Shown here: piece after piece, positions 48,564 through 59,453 of the stretch
Position numbering within the stretch: the stretch's first letter is position 1
Layout of the letters: every line of letters starts with the position of its first letter
Assembly: GCF_046630445.1 (NCBI RefSeq)
Contig: NC_092341.1
Span: 27,356,001 to 27,420,000, forward strand
DNA: 64,000 bases
DNA from: Rutidosis leptorrhynchoides
Lineage: Eukaryota; Streptophyta; Magnoliopsida; Asterales; Asteraceae
Direction: 5' to 3'
The notes under the pieces: model-generated
What the model saw: only the letters and a program-made list of their open reading frames with translations
Told to the model about the DNA's origin: nothing
Database searches by the model: none
Position numbers and translations under genes: made by a program

Positions 48564-49247
48564 CTAGTACACAAGTCGTTCAGCAAAGGCAATAAAGACA
48601 CGTAATTCATACGTCCAGAAACAAGTCATGCATTCTGGTTTTACTAGGATTACTTCCCATCCTTGGTCTTGTGGAACATAACCGTTATGGCCGTTGATAA
48701 GACAGCGTGTTGTAACATCGTCAAAAGGACGAGGGTAACGTAATGTCCAACAGTCCCGTAACAATCTAAAAACCTCATTTCTTACCCCAATTACCGACTC
48801 CGTCACTTGTGGAAACGTTTTGTTTAATAGTTGTAGCCCGATGTTCTTGTTCTCACTTTGGTGAGAAGCGAACATTACTAATCCGTAAGCATAACATGCT
48901 TCTTTATGTTGCATGTTAGCCGCTTTTTCTAAATCACGAAGTCCAATATTCGGATATATTGAGTCAAAATAATTTCTTAACCCATTGCGTAAAATAGCAT
49001 TTGGGTTCCCCGCAATATATGCGTCAAAGTAAACACATCGTAACTTATGGGTTTCCCAATGTGATATCCCCCATCTTTCAAACGAAAGTCTCTTATAAAT
49101 CAAGACATTCTTGGAACGTTCTTCGAATGTCTTACAAATTGATCTCGCCTTAAATAGTTGTGCCGAGGAATTCTGACCGACTCTAGACAAGATTTCATCA
49201 ATCATGTCTCCGGGTAGGTCTCTTAAAATATTGGATTGTCTATCCAT
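48564..49247 (-). CDS. F-box protein (At2g35280-like) carried by element C
   Basis: 227 residues, uninterrupted. An N-terminal F-box (about residues 5-45: ILRDLPGDMIDEILSRVGQN, KARSICKTFEE) would bind SKP1 in an SCF ubiquitin ligase. The middle resembles a short Sel1/TPR-like segment (GLRDLEKAANMQHKEACYAYG), and the C-terminal CxxC...YELRVF block matches the plant F-box group of At2g35280. The reading frame appears full length, and it lacks introns. It sits between primer-binding site and gag of an LTR retrotransposon, on the element's strand, so it is a captured and retained host gene or a long-standing accessory gene. Its target is unknown. Alternative: a chance carry-over without function. 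Confidence 0.85.
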   Translation of the reverse strand: MDRQSNILRDLPGDMIDEILSRVGQNSSAQLFKARSICKTFEERSKNVLIYKRLSFERWGISHWETHKLRCVYFDAYIAGNPNAILRNGLRNYFDSIYPNIGLRDLEKAANMQHKEACYAYGLVMFASHQSENKNIGLQLLNKTFPQVTESVIGVRNEVFRLLRDCWTLRYPRPFDDVTTRCLINGHNGYVPQDQGWEVILVKPECMTCFWTYELRVFIAFAERLVY

Positions 49248-49382
49248 TTTGTGTTTTTAAACTGTAAAATAGGCAAGAGGTAGATTCATAAAAAATACTT
49301 ATTAATACAAGCAATTTTTACATATATCATAAAGCATAAGCACACTATATTACATATATTACACCACATGAATACAACTATC

Positions 49383-49979
49383 TTATTCCGACTCGCTCGT
49401 TTCTTCTTTTTCGGTTTTGGTTCGTTTTGCCAAGTTTCTAGGGATATATGATGTTCCCCTAATACTAACTGTCATTTTCCACAACGGTTTAGAAAAACCT
49501 GGTGGTTTAGAGGTTCCCGGGTCATTGTTACAACTTAAGGACTTCGGGGGTTGACGATACATATAAAGTTCATCGGGGTTAGAATTAGATTTCTCTATTT
49601 TTATGCCCTTTCCCTTATTATTTTCTTTTGCCTTTTTAAATTCAGTTGGGGTAATTTCTATAACATCGTCGGAATTCTCGTCGGAATCCGATTCATCGGA
49701 GAATTTGTAATCCTCCCAATATTTTGCTTCCTTGGCGAAAACACCATTGACCATAATTAACCTTGGTCGGTTGGTTGAGGATTTTCTTTTACTTAACCGT
49801 TTTATTATTTCCCCCACCGGTTCTACTTCTTCTTCCGGTTCCGATTCTTCTTCCGGTTCCGACTCTTCTTCCGGTTCCTCTTCGGGAACTTGTGAATCAG
49901 TCCACGAATCATTCCAATTTACATTTGACTCTTCATTATTATTAGGTGAGTCAATGGGACTTGTTCTAGAGGTAGACAT
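49383..49979 (-). CDS. Acidic accessory ORF of element C
   Basis: A 198-residue uninterrupted frame, the first ORF after the primer-binding site. The N-terminal third is very acidic (repeats of PEEESE/EPEEE), followed by a basic patch (KRLSKRKSSTNRPR), a second acidic stretch (SDESDSDENSDD) and a Lys/Pro-rich C terminus. It looks largely disordered. No family is recognised. The charge pattern resembles nuclear, chromatin-associated or RNA-binding accessory proteins, but that is only a resemblance. It shares strand and spacing with the F-box ORF (136 bases apart), suggesting both ride on the same transcript. Confidence 0.6.
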   Translation of the reverse strand: MSTSRTSPIDSPNNNEESNVNWNDSWTDSQVPEEEPEEESEPEEESEPEEEVEPVGEIIKRLSKRKSSTNRPRLIMVNGVFAKEAKYWEDYKFSDESDSDENSDDVIEITPTEFKKAKENNKGKGIKIEKSNSNPDELYMYRQPPKSLSCNNDPGTSKPPGFSKPLWKMTVSIRGTSYIPRNLAKRTKTEKEETSESE

Positions 49980-50173
49980 CTATCACATAATATCAAACGC
50001 GTTAAGAGATTAATATATCACATAATATTCACATGTTAAAAATATATAGTTTCCAACAAAATTTGTTAAGCAATCATTTTTCAAGTAAACACGGTCGAAG
50101 TCCAGACTCACTAATGCATCCTAACAAACTCGATAAGACACACTAATGCAAAATTCTGGTTCTCTAAGACCAA

Positions 50174-50187
50174 CGCTCGGATACCAA
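50174..50187 (-). other. Primer-binding site (tRNA-iMet) of element C
   Basis: Minus strand TTGGTATCCGAGCG, the initiator-Met type with one difference from that of A and B, directly beside the LTR. Confidence 0.75.
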
Positions 50188-50188
50188 C

Positions 50189-53100
50189 TGAAATTTTCCG
50201 TTCTTATTGATTAAAAACGTTCCATATTAATTGATTTCGTTGCGAGGTTTTGACCTCTATATGAGACGTTTTTCAAAGACTGCATTCATTTTAAAACAAA
50301 CCATAACCTTTATTTCATCAATAAAGGTTTAAAAAGCTTTACGTAGATTATCAAATAATGATAATCTAAAATATCCTGTTTACACACGACCATTACATAA
50401 TGGTTTACAAAACAAATATGTTACAACAAAATAAGTTTCTTGAATGCAGTTTTTACACAATATCATACAAACATGGACTCCAAATCTCGTCCTTATTTAA
50501 GTATGCGACAGCGGAAGCTCTTAATAATCACCTGAGAATAAACCTGCTTAAAACATCAACAAAAATATTGGTGAGTTATAGGTTTAACCTATATATATCA
50601 AATCATAATAATAGACCACAAGATTTCATATTTCAATACACATCCCATACATAGAGATAAAAATCATTCATATGGTGAACACCTGGTAACCGACATTAAC
50701 AAGATGCATATATAAGAATATCCCCATCATTCCGGGACACCCTTCGGATATGATATAAATTTCGAAGTACTAAAGCATCCGGTACTTTGGATGGGGTTTG
50801 TTAGGCCCAATAGATCTATCTTTAGGATTCACGTCAATTAGGGTGTCTGTTCCCTAATTCTTAGATTACCAGACTTAATAAAAAGGGGCATATTCGATTT
50901 CGATAATTCAACCATAGAATGTAGTTTCACGTACTTGTGTCTATTTTGTAAATCATTTATAAAACCTGCATGTATTCTCATCCCAAAAATATTAGATTTT
51001 AAAAGTGAGACTATAACTCACTTTCACAGATTTTTACTTCGTCGGAAAGTAAGACTTGGCCACTGGTTGATTCATGAACCTATAACAATATATACATATA
51101 TATCAAAGTATGTTCAAAATATATTTACAACACTTTTAATATATTTTGATGTTTTAAGTTTATTAAGTCAGCTGTCCTCGTTAGTAACCTACAACTAGTT
51201 GTCCACAATTAGATGTACAGAAATAAATCGATAAATATTATCTTGAATCAATCCACGACCCAGTGTATACATATCTCAGTATTGATCACAACTCAAACTA
51301 TATATATTTTGGAATCAACCTCAACCCTGTATAGCTAACTCCAACATTCACATATAGAGTGTCTATGGTTGTTCCGAAATATATATAGATGTGTCGACAT
51401 GATAGGTCGAAACATTGTATACGTGTCTATGGTATCTCAAGATTACATAATATACAATACAAGTTGATTAAGTTATGGTTGGAATAGATTTGTTACCAAT
51501 TTTCACGTAGCTAAAATGAGAAAAATTATCCAATCTTGTTTTACCCATAACTTCTTCATTTTAAATCCGTTTTGAGTGAATCAAATTGCTATGGTTTCAT
51601 ATTGAACTCTATTTTATGAATCTAAACAGAAAAAGTATAGGTTTATAGTCGAAAAAATATGTTACAAGTCGTTTTTGTAAAGGTAGTCATTTCAGTAGAA
51701 AGAACGACGTCTAGATGACCATTTTAGAAAACATACTTCCACTTTGAGTTTAACCATAATTTTTGGATATAGTTTCATGTTCATAATAAAAATCATCTTC
51801 TCAGAATAACAACTTTTAAATCAAAGTTTATCATAGTTTTTAATTAACTAACCCAAAACAGCCCGCGGTGTTACTACGATTGCGTAAATCCGGTTTTACC
51901 GTGTTTTTCGTGTTTCCAGGTTTTAAATCATTAAGTTAGCATATCATATAGATATAGAACATGTGTTTAGTTGATTTTAAAAGTCAAGTTAGAAGGATTA
52001 ACTTTTGTTTGCGAACAAGTTTAGAATTAACTAAACTATGTTCTAGTGATTACAAGTTTAAACCTTCGAATAAGATAGCTTTGTATGTATGAATCGAATG
52101 ATGTTATGAACATCATTACTACCTTAAGTTCCTTGGATAAACCTACTGGAAAAGAGAAAAATGGATCTAGCTTCAACGGATCCTTGGATGGCTCGAAGTT
52201 CTTGAAGCAGAATCATGACACGAAAACAAGTTCAAGTAAGATCATCACTTGAAATAAGATTGTTATAGTTATAGAAATTGAACCAAAGTTTAAATATGAT
52301 TATTACCTTGTATTAGAATGATAACCTACTGTAAGAAACAAAGATTTCTTGAGGTTGGATGATCACCTTACAAGATTGGAAGTGAGCTAGCAAACTTGAA
52401 AGTATTCTTGATTTTATGTAACTAGAACTTGTAAAATATATGAAGAACACTTAGAACTTGAAGATAGAACTTGAGAGAGATCAATTAGATGAAGAAAATT
52501 GAATAATGAAAGTGTTTGTAGGTGTTTTTGGTCGTTGGTGTATGGACTAGATATGAAGGATATGTAATTTTGTTTTCATGTAAATAAGTCATGAATGATT
52601 ACTCATATTTTTGTAATTTTATGAGATATTTCATGCTAGTTGCCAAATGATGGTTCCCACATGTGTTAGGTGACTCACATGGGCTGCTAAGAGCTGATCA
52701 TTGGAGTGTATATACCAATAGTACATACATCTAAAAGCTGTGTATTGTACGAGTACGAATACGGGTGCATACGAGTAGAATTGTTGATGAAACTGAACGA
52801 GGATGTAATTGTAAGCATTTTTGTTAAGTAGAAGTATTTTGATAAGTGTCTTGAAGTCTTTCAAAAGTGTATGAATACATATTAAAACACTACATGTATA
52901 TACATTTTAACTGAGTCGTTAAGTCATCGTTAGTCGTTACATGTAAATGTTGTTTTGAAACATTTAGGTTAACGATCTTGTTGAATGTTGTTAACCCATT
53001 GTTTATTATAACAAATGAGATGTTAAATTATTATATTATCATGATATTATGATATATAATATATCTTAGTATGATAATCGTTATATATATCGTTTTCGAG

Positions 53101-53405
53101 TTTCTTAAATTAATAGTCTCATTTTTATGTATATAACTCATTGTTAAAATATCTAATGAGATACATACTTATAATAAAAACATGTTAACTATATATATAA
53201 CCATATATATGTCATTGTATAGTTTTTACAAGTTTTAACGTTCGTGAATCACCGGTCAACTTGGGTGGTCAATTGTCTATATGAAACATATTTCAATTAA
53301 TCAAGTCTTAACAAGTTTGATTGCTTAACATGTTGGAAACATTTAATCATGTAAATATCAATCTCAATTAATATATATAAACATGGAAAAGTTCGGGTCA
53401 CTACA
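50189..53405 (-). repeat. 5' LTR of element C
   Basis: TGAAATT...CACTACA, 3217 bp, shorter than its partner by one gap near 53.07 kb. Confidence 0.92.
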
Positions 53406-53410
53406 ATATT

Positions 53411-56400
53411 GTCGCCGTTGATTTTTCTTTAGAATCGTCATCCAGTCGACCAAGTACTCCAATTCAAATTTCTGATAATCCATTTTTTGAACCCGACCTC
53501 ACAATTGAGAATCTGGAGGATATTCAGGGACAATTCAGAGATCCTAAACCATTAATCTTTCCTCCGAAACCACCAATCATTCAAACAGAGATTGTCGAGG
53601 AACAAACCATTAAATCAGAATTCCTTAGTGATTCAGATTCAACAAATTCAATCATGGAAAATCTGGAACCTCTAAGTATGGAAGACCGAATGAGAGCTAA
53701 ACGCACTGGCCAAGGTCACGCAATTACTCAACCAGACATTAATGCGCCAGATTATGAAATTAAAGGATAAATCCTACACATGGTAACTAATCAATGCCAA
53801 TTTAGTGGTGCGCCGAAGGAATATCCAAATGAACATCTTCGAACCTTTAATAGGATATGTACTCTATTTAAAATAAGAGAAGTCGAGGACGAACATATAT
53901 ATCTCATGTTATTTCCCTGGACTTTAAAGGGAGAAGCCAAAGATTGGTTAGAATCGTTACCTGAAGGGGCGATTGATACATGGGACATTTTAGTTGAAAA
54001 ATTTCTTAAAAAATTCTTTCCGGCATCTAAAGCTGTGAGACTTCAAGGAGAAATTGTTACGTTCACGCAAAACCCAAATAAAACTCTATATGAGGCGTGG
54101 ACAAGATTTGGAAAGTTATTAAGAGGATGTCCGCAACATGGTTTAGACACTTATCAAATAGTACAAATATTCTACCAAGGATGTGACATCACTACACGGA
54201 AAGACATCGATATAGCAGCTGGTGGTTCCATTATGAAGAAAACCGCAACTGACGCTTACAAAATTATTGATAACACTGCTTCCCACTCACATGAGTGGCA
54301 TCAAGAAAAAGATATCGTTAGATCATCTAAAGCAGCTAGAGCCGATTCTAGCCATGACTTTGATTCCATTTCCGCAAAGATAGATGCTGTCGAGAGACGA
54401 ATGGAAAAGATGACTAAAGATATTCACTCAATAAGAATTAGTTGTGAGCAGTGTGGAGGACCACATTTGACAAAAGATTGTCTCAGTATTGAACAAACAA
54501 TGGAACAAAGAGAGAATGTTTCATACATGAACCAAAGGCCTGGAAATAATTATCAGAATAATTATCAACCGCCAAGACCAATCTACAATCAAAATCAGAA
54601 CTATAACCGAAATGTTCCATACAACAACCAACAAGGTCCAAGCAACCAACAAGTATCCAACAATACTTACAATCAGCAAAGACCTATTTTTCAAAATAAA
54701 CCACCACAAACCGATGATAAAAAGCCAAATTTAGAAGATATGATGTCAAAGCTAGTTGAATCTCAAACGCAATTTTTCATATCTCAGAAACAAACCAATG
54801 AACAAAATGCTCAAGCATTTAGAAATCAATAAGCTTCGATTCAAAATTTGGAACAAGAAGTAAGCAACCTAGCAAGGTTGATAGGTGAAAGAAAACCGGG
54901 AAGTTTACCTAGCGATATAAATGCTAACCCCGGAATGAAACAGCTAAAGCAATTACCACAAGAAGTGGTATTACACTTAAACCACCTGAAATACCTGTAA
55001 TTTCTGATGACGCTATTCCTAAACCACAAGAACAACAACCTGAGCAAGATAAGGAAACAGAACCGGTAGTTGAAAAGGTTAATGAAGATAACACAGTTAA
55101 GGCAAAACCTTATGTTAAACCATACCAACCACCACTTCCTTACCCGAGTAAAATGAGAAAAAAAAGACTTGAAGCCGAGCAATCCAAATTCTTGGATATG
55201 TTTAAACAAATAAATGTAAATCTTCCTTTCATTGATGTGATTTCAGGAATGCCAAGATATGCTAAATTCTTGAAATATCTAATCACAAATAGAAAGAAAA
55301 TGGAAGAACTATCGGCTGTTATAATGAAAGCTAATTGTTCTGCAGTGCTGTTGAATAAGATACCAGAAAAACTTTCAGATCCAGGAAGTTTCACGATTCC
55401 ATGTTTTCTGGGTAGTCTTAGTTCAATAGAAGCATTAGCAGATTTAGGTGCTAGTATAAATTTAATGCCGTATTCATTATACGCTAAACTAGACCTCGGA
55501 GAATTGAAACCAACAAGAATAAGCATACAACTAGCCGACCGAGCAGTAAAATATCCTAGAGGGATAATGGAGAACATGCTAGTTAAAGTTGGTACTTTAG
55601 TATTTCCAGTAGATTTTGTTATTCTGGATATGGAAGAAGATTCTCGAGTTCCTCTCATATTAGGAAGACCATTCTTAAACACGGCTAAAGCAATAATAGA
55701 CGTGTTCGGTAAGAAACTGACCCTAAGTATAGAGGACGAGAGTATTACCTTTTCTGTTGATAGATCCATGCAACAACCGCAATCTGCAGATGATACATGT
55801 TATTATATTCAAACTATAGATTCACATGCAAAATTGTTTGAAGAATTTCCAGAATTACAAGGAACAGGAGAATGTTCTTTAGGAGAAGGAACTGAACCAA
55901 TTGATGAAGCTGAAATGTTAGCTACACTTATGGCTAATGGATATGAACCAACAACAGAAGAAATTCAAATGCTAAAAGAGGAAGACAGATATCGATACAA
56001 ATCATCGATAGAAGAACCACCGACATTAGAGTTAAAGCCACTTCCAAACCATTTGGAATATGCTTATTTACATGGTGAATCTGAATTACCTGTAATAATA
56101 TCGTCTTCTCTTACTGAAAATGAAAAATCTCAACTTATTTCTGTGCTAAAAGCTCATAAACCAGCTATTGCATGGAAAATTCATGATATTAAAGGAATAA
56201 GTACTTCGTATTGCACACATAAAATCCTTATGGAAGAAGGTCATAAAACGTATGTGCAACGCCAACGAAGACTAAATCCTAATATGCAAGATGTTGTTAA
56301 GAAAGAAATTATTAAACTGCTAGATGCAGGTTTAATTTATCCAATCTCTGATAGTCCATGGGTATGCCCAGTTCAATGCGTACCTAAGAGGGGTGGCATG

Positions 56401-58935
56401 ACTGTCATCACAAATGAGAAAAATGAGCTTATTCCTACTAGGACTGTAACAAGATGGGGTGTTTGTATAGATTATAGAAAATTAAATGACGCCACCAGAA
56501 AAGATCACTTTCCCTTACCTTTCATTGATCAAATGTTGGAAAGATTTGCCGGAAATAGTTACTATTGTTTTCTTGATGGTTTTTCCGAATATTTTCAAAT
56601 TCCAATAGCAACCGAGGATCAAGAGAAAACCACGTTCACGTGCCCTTATGGTACTTTTGCTTACAAACGCATGCCATTTGAACTTTGCAACGCCCCTGCA
56701 ACCTTTCAAAGGTGCATGATGGCAATTTTTCATGACATGATAGAAGAATGCATGGAAGTTTTCATGGATGACTTTTCAGTCTTCGGTGATACTTTTGAAA
56801 CATTTCTAGTTAATCTTGATCGAATGCTAATTAGATGCGAACAATCAAATTTAGTTCTTAATTGGGAGAAATGCCATTTCATGGTTAAAGAAGGCATCGT
56901 TCTTGGTCATAAAATTTCAAAGGAAGGAATTGAAGTAGATAGAGCTAAAGTAGATGTAATTGCGAAACTTCCACATCCCACCAATGTTAGAGGAGTTAAG
57001 AGTTTTCTAGGGCATGCCGGTTTTTACCGACGTTTCATAAAAGATTTTTTCTAAAATTGCCACTCCTATGAATAAACTCCTAGAAAAGGATGCTCCATTC
57101 ATCTTTTCAGATGAATGCATCAAATCTTTTAATATTCTTAAAGAAAAACTCACTAATGCGCCGATCATGATAACTCCAAGTTGGAATCTACCATTTGAAC
57201 TCATGTGCGATGCAAGTGATTTTGCAATGGGAGCCATTTTAGGACAAATGATTGAAAAACGATTTCAACCTATTTATTACGCTAGTAAGACGTTACAAGG
57301 AGCACAAACAAATTGCACAACTACTGAAAAAGAACTCCTTGCTGTTGTCTTTGCTTTTGACAAATTTCGTTCATATCTCGTTCTAGCTAAAATGGTAGTC
57401 TATACTGAACATTATGCTCTAAGATACCTATTTTCAAAACAAGATGCTAAACCACGATTAATCCGTTGGATCTTACTCTTATAAGAGTTTGATATTGAAA
57501 TCCGAGATAAAAAGGGAGTAGGAAATCTCGCCGCTGATCATCTTTCTCGTCTTGAAAATCCCGAATTAGAAGTTCTAAATGAATCGGCCATACAAGATAA
57601 CTTTCCTGATGAATATCTTTTGAAGATCAATTATAATGAAATTCCATGGTTTGCAGACTATGCAAACTACTTAGTATGTGGATTCCTTGAAAAAGGGGTT
57701 GTCGTACCAAAAATGAAAAATTCTTTAGTGATATAAAACACTATTTCTGGGAAGATCCACATTTGTTTAAAAGTTGTCCCGATGGAATAATACGCCGATG
57801 TGTATTCGGAGATGAAACTAGTCAAATCTTAAACCATTGTCACACAGGACCAACAGGAGGGCATTATGGGCCTCAACTTACAGCAAGAAAAGTTTGCGAT
57901 GCTGGATTCTATTGGCCTACAATTTTCAAAGACGCACACCTGCTTTGCAAATCCTGTGATGCTTGTCAAAGGGCCGGAAAAATAAGTCAACGTGATGAAA
58001 TGCCATAAAATGTCATTCAAGTATGTGAAGTATTTGACATTTGGGGTATTGACTTTATGGGTCCATTTCCAAAATCTCATAATAATATCTACATTCTCGT
58101 TGCCATTGATTATGTATCTAAATGAGCGAAAGCACAAGCTCTCCCAACTAACGATGCACGAATTGTAGTCAACTTTTTAAAACGTCTTTTTCCTAGGTTC
58201 GGAACACCGAAAGCTTTAATAAGTGATCGGGGTACTCATTTTTGTAATAATCAACTTGAGAAAGTTCTCAAAAGATATGGAGTAACTCAAAAAATCTCAA
58301 CCGCTTATCATCCACAAATAAGTGGACAAGTTGAAAATACCAACCGAGCTTTAAAACATATTCTAGAGAAAACTGTAGGATCAAATCCGAAGGAATGGTC
58401 CATGAAATTGGAGGATGCACTCTGGGCTTTTAGAACAGCCTACAAAACTCCAATTGGAACCACACCTTTTAAACTTGTTTACGAAAAAGCATGTCACCTT
58501 CCAGTAGAAATTGAGCACAAAGCATTTTGGGCTTTGAAGACATGTAATCTTGATTTACATGAAGCCGGACGTCTACGGTTAAGTCAACTAAACGAATTAG
58601 AAGAATTAAGACATGAAGTATACGAAAATTCGTTAATCTATAAAGAAAGAACGAAGAAATGGCATGATAAAAGAATCAAAAGTTCAAAAGAATTTAAAGA
58701 AGGAGACAGAGTCCTTCTTTTCAATTCACGATTCAAGCTATTTCCTGGAAAATTGAAATCAAGATGGTCTGGACCATTCATAGTCAAAAGAGTTTTCCCG
58801 TACGGAACAGTAGAATTAATAAATTCAAATGGGATTGAATTTAAAGTTAATGGTCACAGAGTTAAACATTACATAGATAATCTAATGGAAGTTGAAGATG
58901 AAGTTAATCACAATTTCGACACCACAGCTAACTAA
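53411..58935 (+). pseudogene. Gag-pol region of the Athila element
   Basis: Gag at about 53.5-54.8 kb (capsid-like WTLKGEAKDWLESLP, then an Asn/Gln-rich tail), protease near 55.4 kb (ADLGASINLMP), reverse transcriptase 56.2-57.0 kb, RNase H 57.1-57.5 kb and integrase 57.8-58.9 kb. All parts are in the normal Ty3/gypsy order on the plus strand. The coding region is broken, with about half a dozen breaks, and is a fossil. Confidence 0.9.
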
Positions 58936-59108
58936 GTGTGGAAAGATTCGAATCTTTTAAGGGTAATATATATTTATGTTAGAGTTAGATATTCCGTTTT
59001 CGTGTAGTTTCCGAGAATGGAATCCGAATGGTCTTTCCCTAGCAGACCCTAAAGTACTAGTCTTCTCCCTCCATTCTGAATTTTTTTTTTTTTTTTTGGT
59101 TTTACGAG

Positions 59109-59453
59109 ATGAAGAATTCCTTTGATCTGAACCATGATCTAATGCAACATGCAATGATTACTAAACGTAATAATGACACCCTTCCGAGTGAATTAGTATC
59201 ATTCATAAGAGGCAAAATGGACGGAGTAAGGAAAGAACTCAGGAAAGATCATCATAAGACACATTTTGGTAAAGGAAAATCAAAATCCGCAACAAAAAGA
59301 AGAGCACGACACCTTGAAAGATGTTATAAATGCGGAAAATGGTCACACGAAGGTAAATGTTCAAATAATCAAACATATTCAAATACCGAATTTGTTACTC
59401 TATGCAGAGATGGACCGTTCATATGTTTAGAAGAAAAGATATTAAAGAATTGA
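59109..59453 (+). CDS. Small zinc-knuckle-like ORF downstream of Athila pol
   Basis: 114 residues, about 175 bases after the integrase. A basic middle (FGKGKSKSATKRRARHLERC) runs into CYKCGKWSHEGKC, a Cys-x2-Cys-x4-His-x3-Cys cluster, one residue shorter than the retroviral CCHC knuckle. It stands where Athila elements carry their extra 3' gene. Shortly after it, TCACAG|GTAAGT (59540) looks like a splice donor; spliced 3' transcripts are known in Athila. Nucleic-acid binding is a reasonable guess. The element around it is a fossil. Confidence 0.4.
   Translation: MKNSFDLNHDLMQHAMITKRNNDTLPSELVSFIRGKMDGVRKELRKDHHKTHFGKGKSKSATKRRARHLERCYKCGKWSHEGKCSNNQTYSNTEFVTLCRDGPFICLEEKILKN

Larger units (their letters stand above)
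40170..53405 (-). mobile_element. LTR retrotransposon C, Tekay/Del-like, with two extra ORFs
   Basis: LTRs at 40170-43595 and 50189-53405, target duplication ATATT at 40165-40169 and 53406-53410, primer-binding site at 50174-50187 (minus). In reading direction: 5' LTR, PBS, acidic ORF, F-box ORF, hairpin, gag-pol, 3' LTR. The pol sequence is most like the Tekay/Del lineage. LTRs differ by roughly 1-2% by eye plus one gap of about 200 bp, so the insertion is young (likely near or below 1 My). It looks nearly whole, with perhaps one break. Total 13.2 kb, long for the lineage. Confidence 0.92.
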
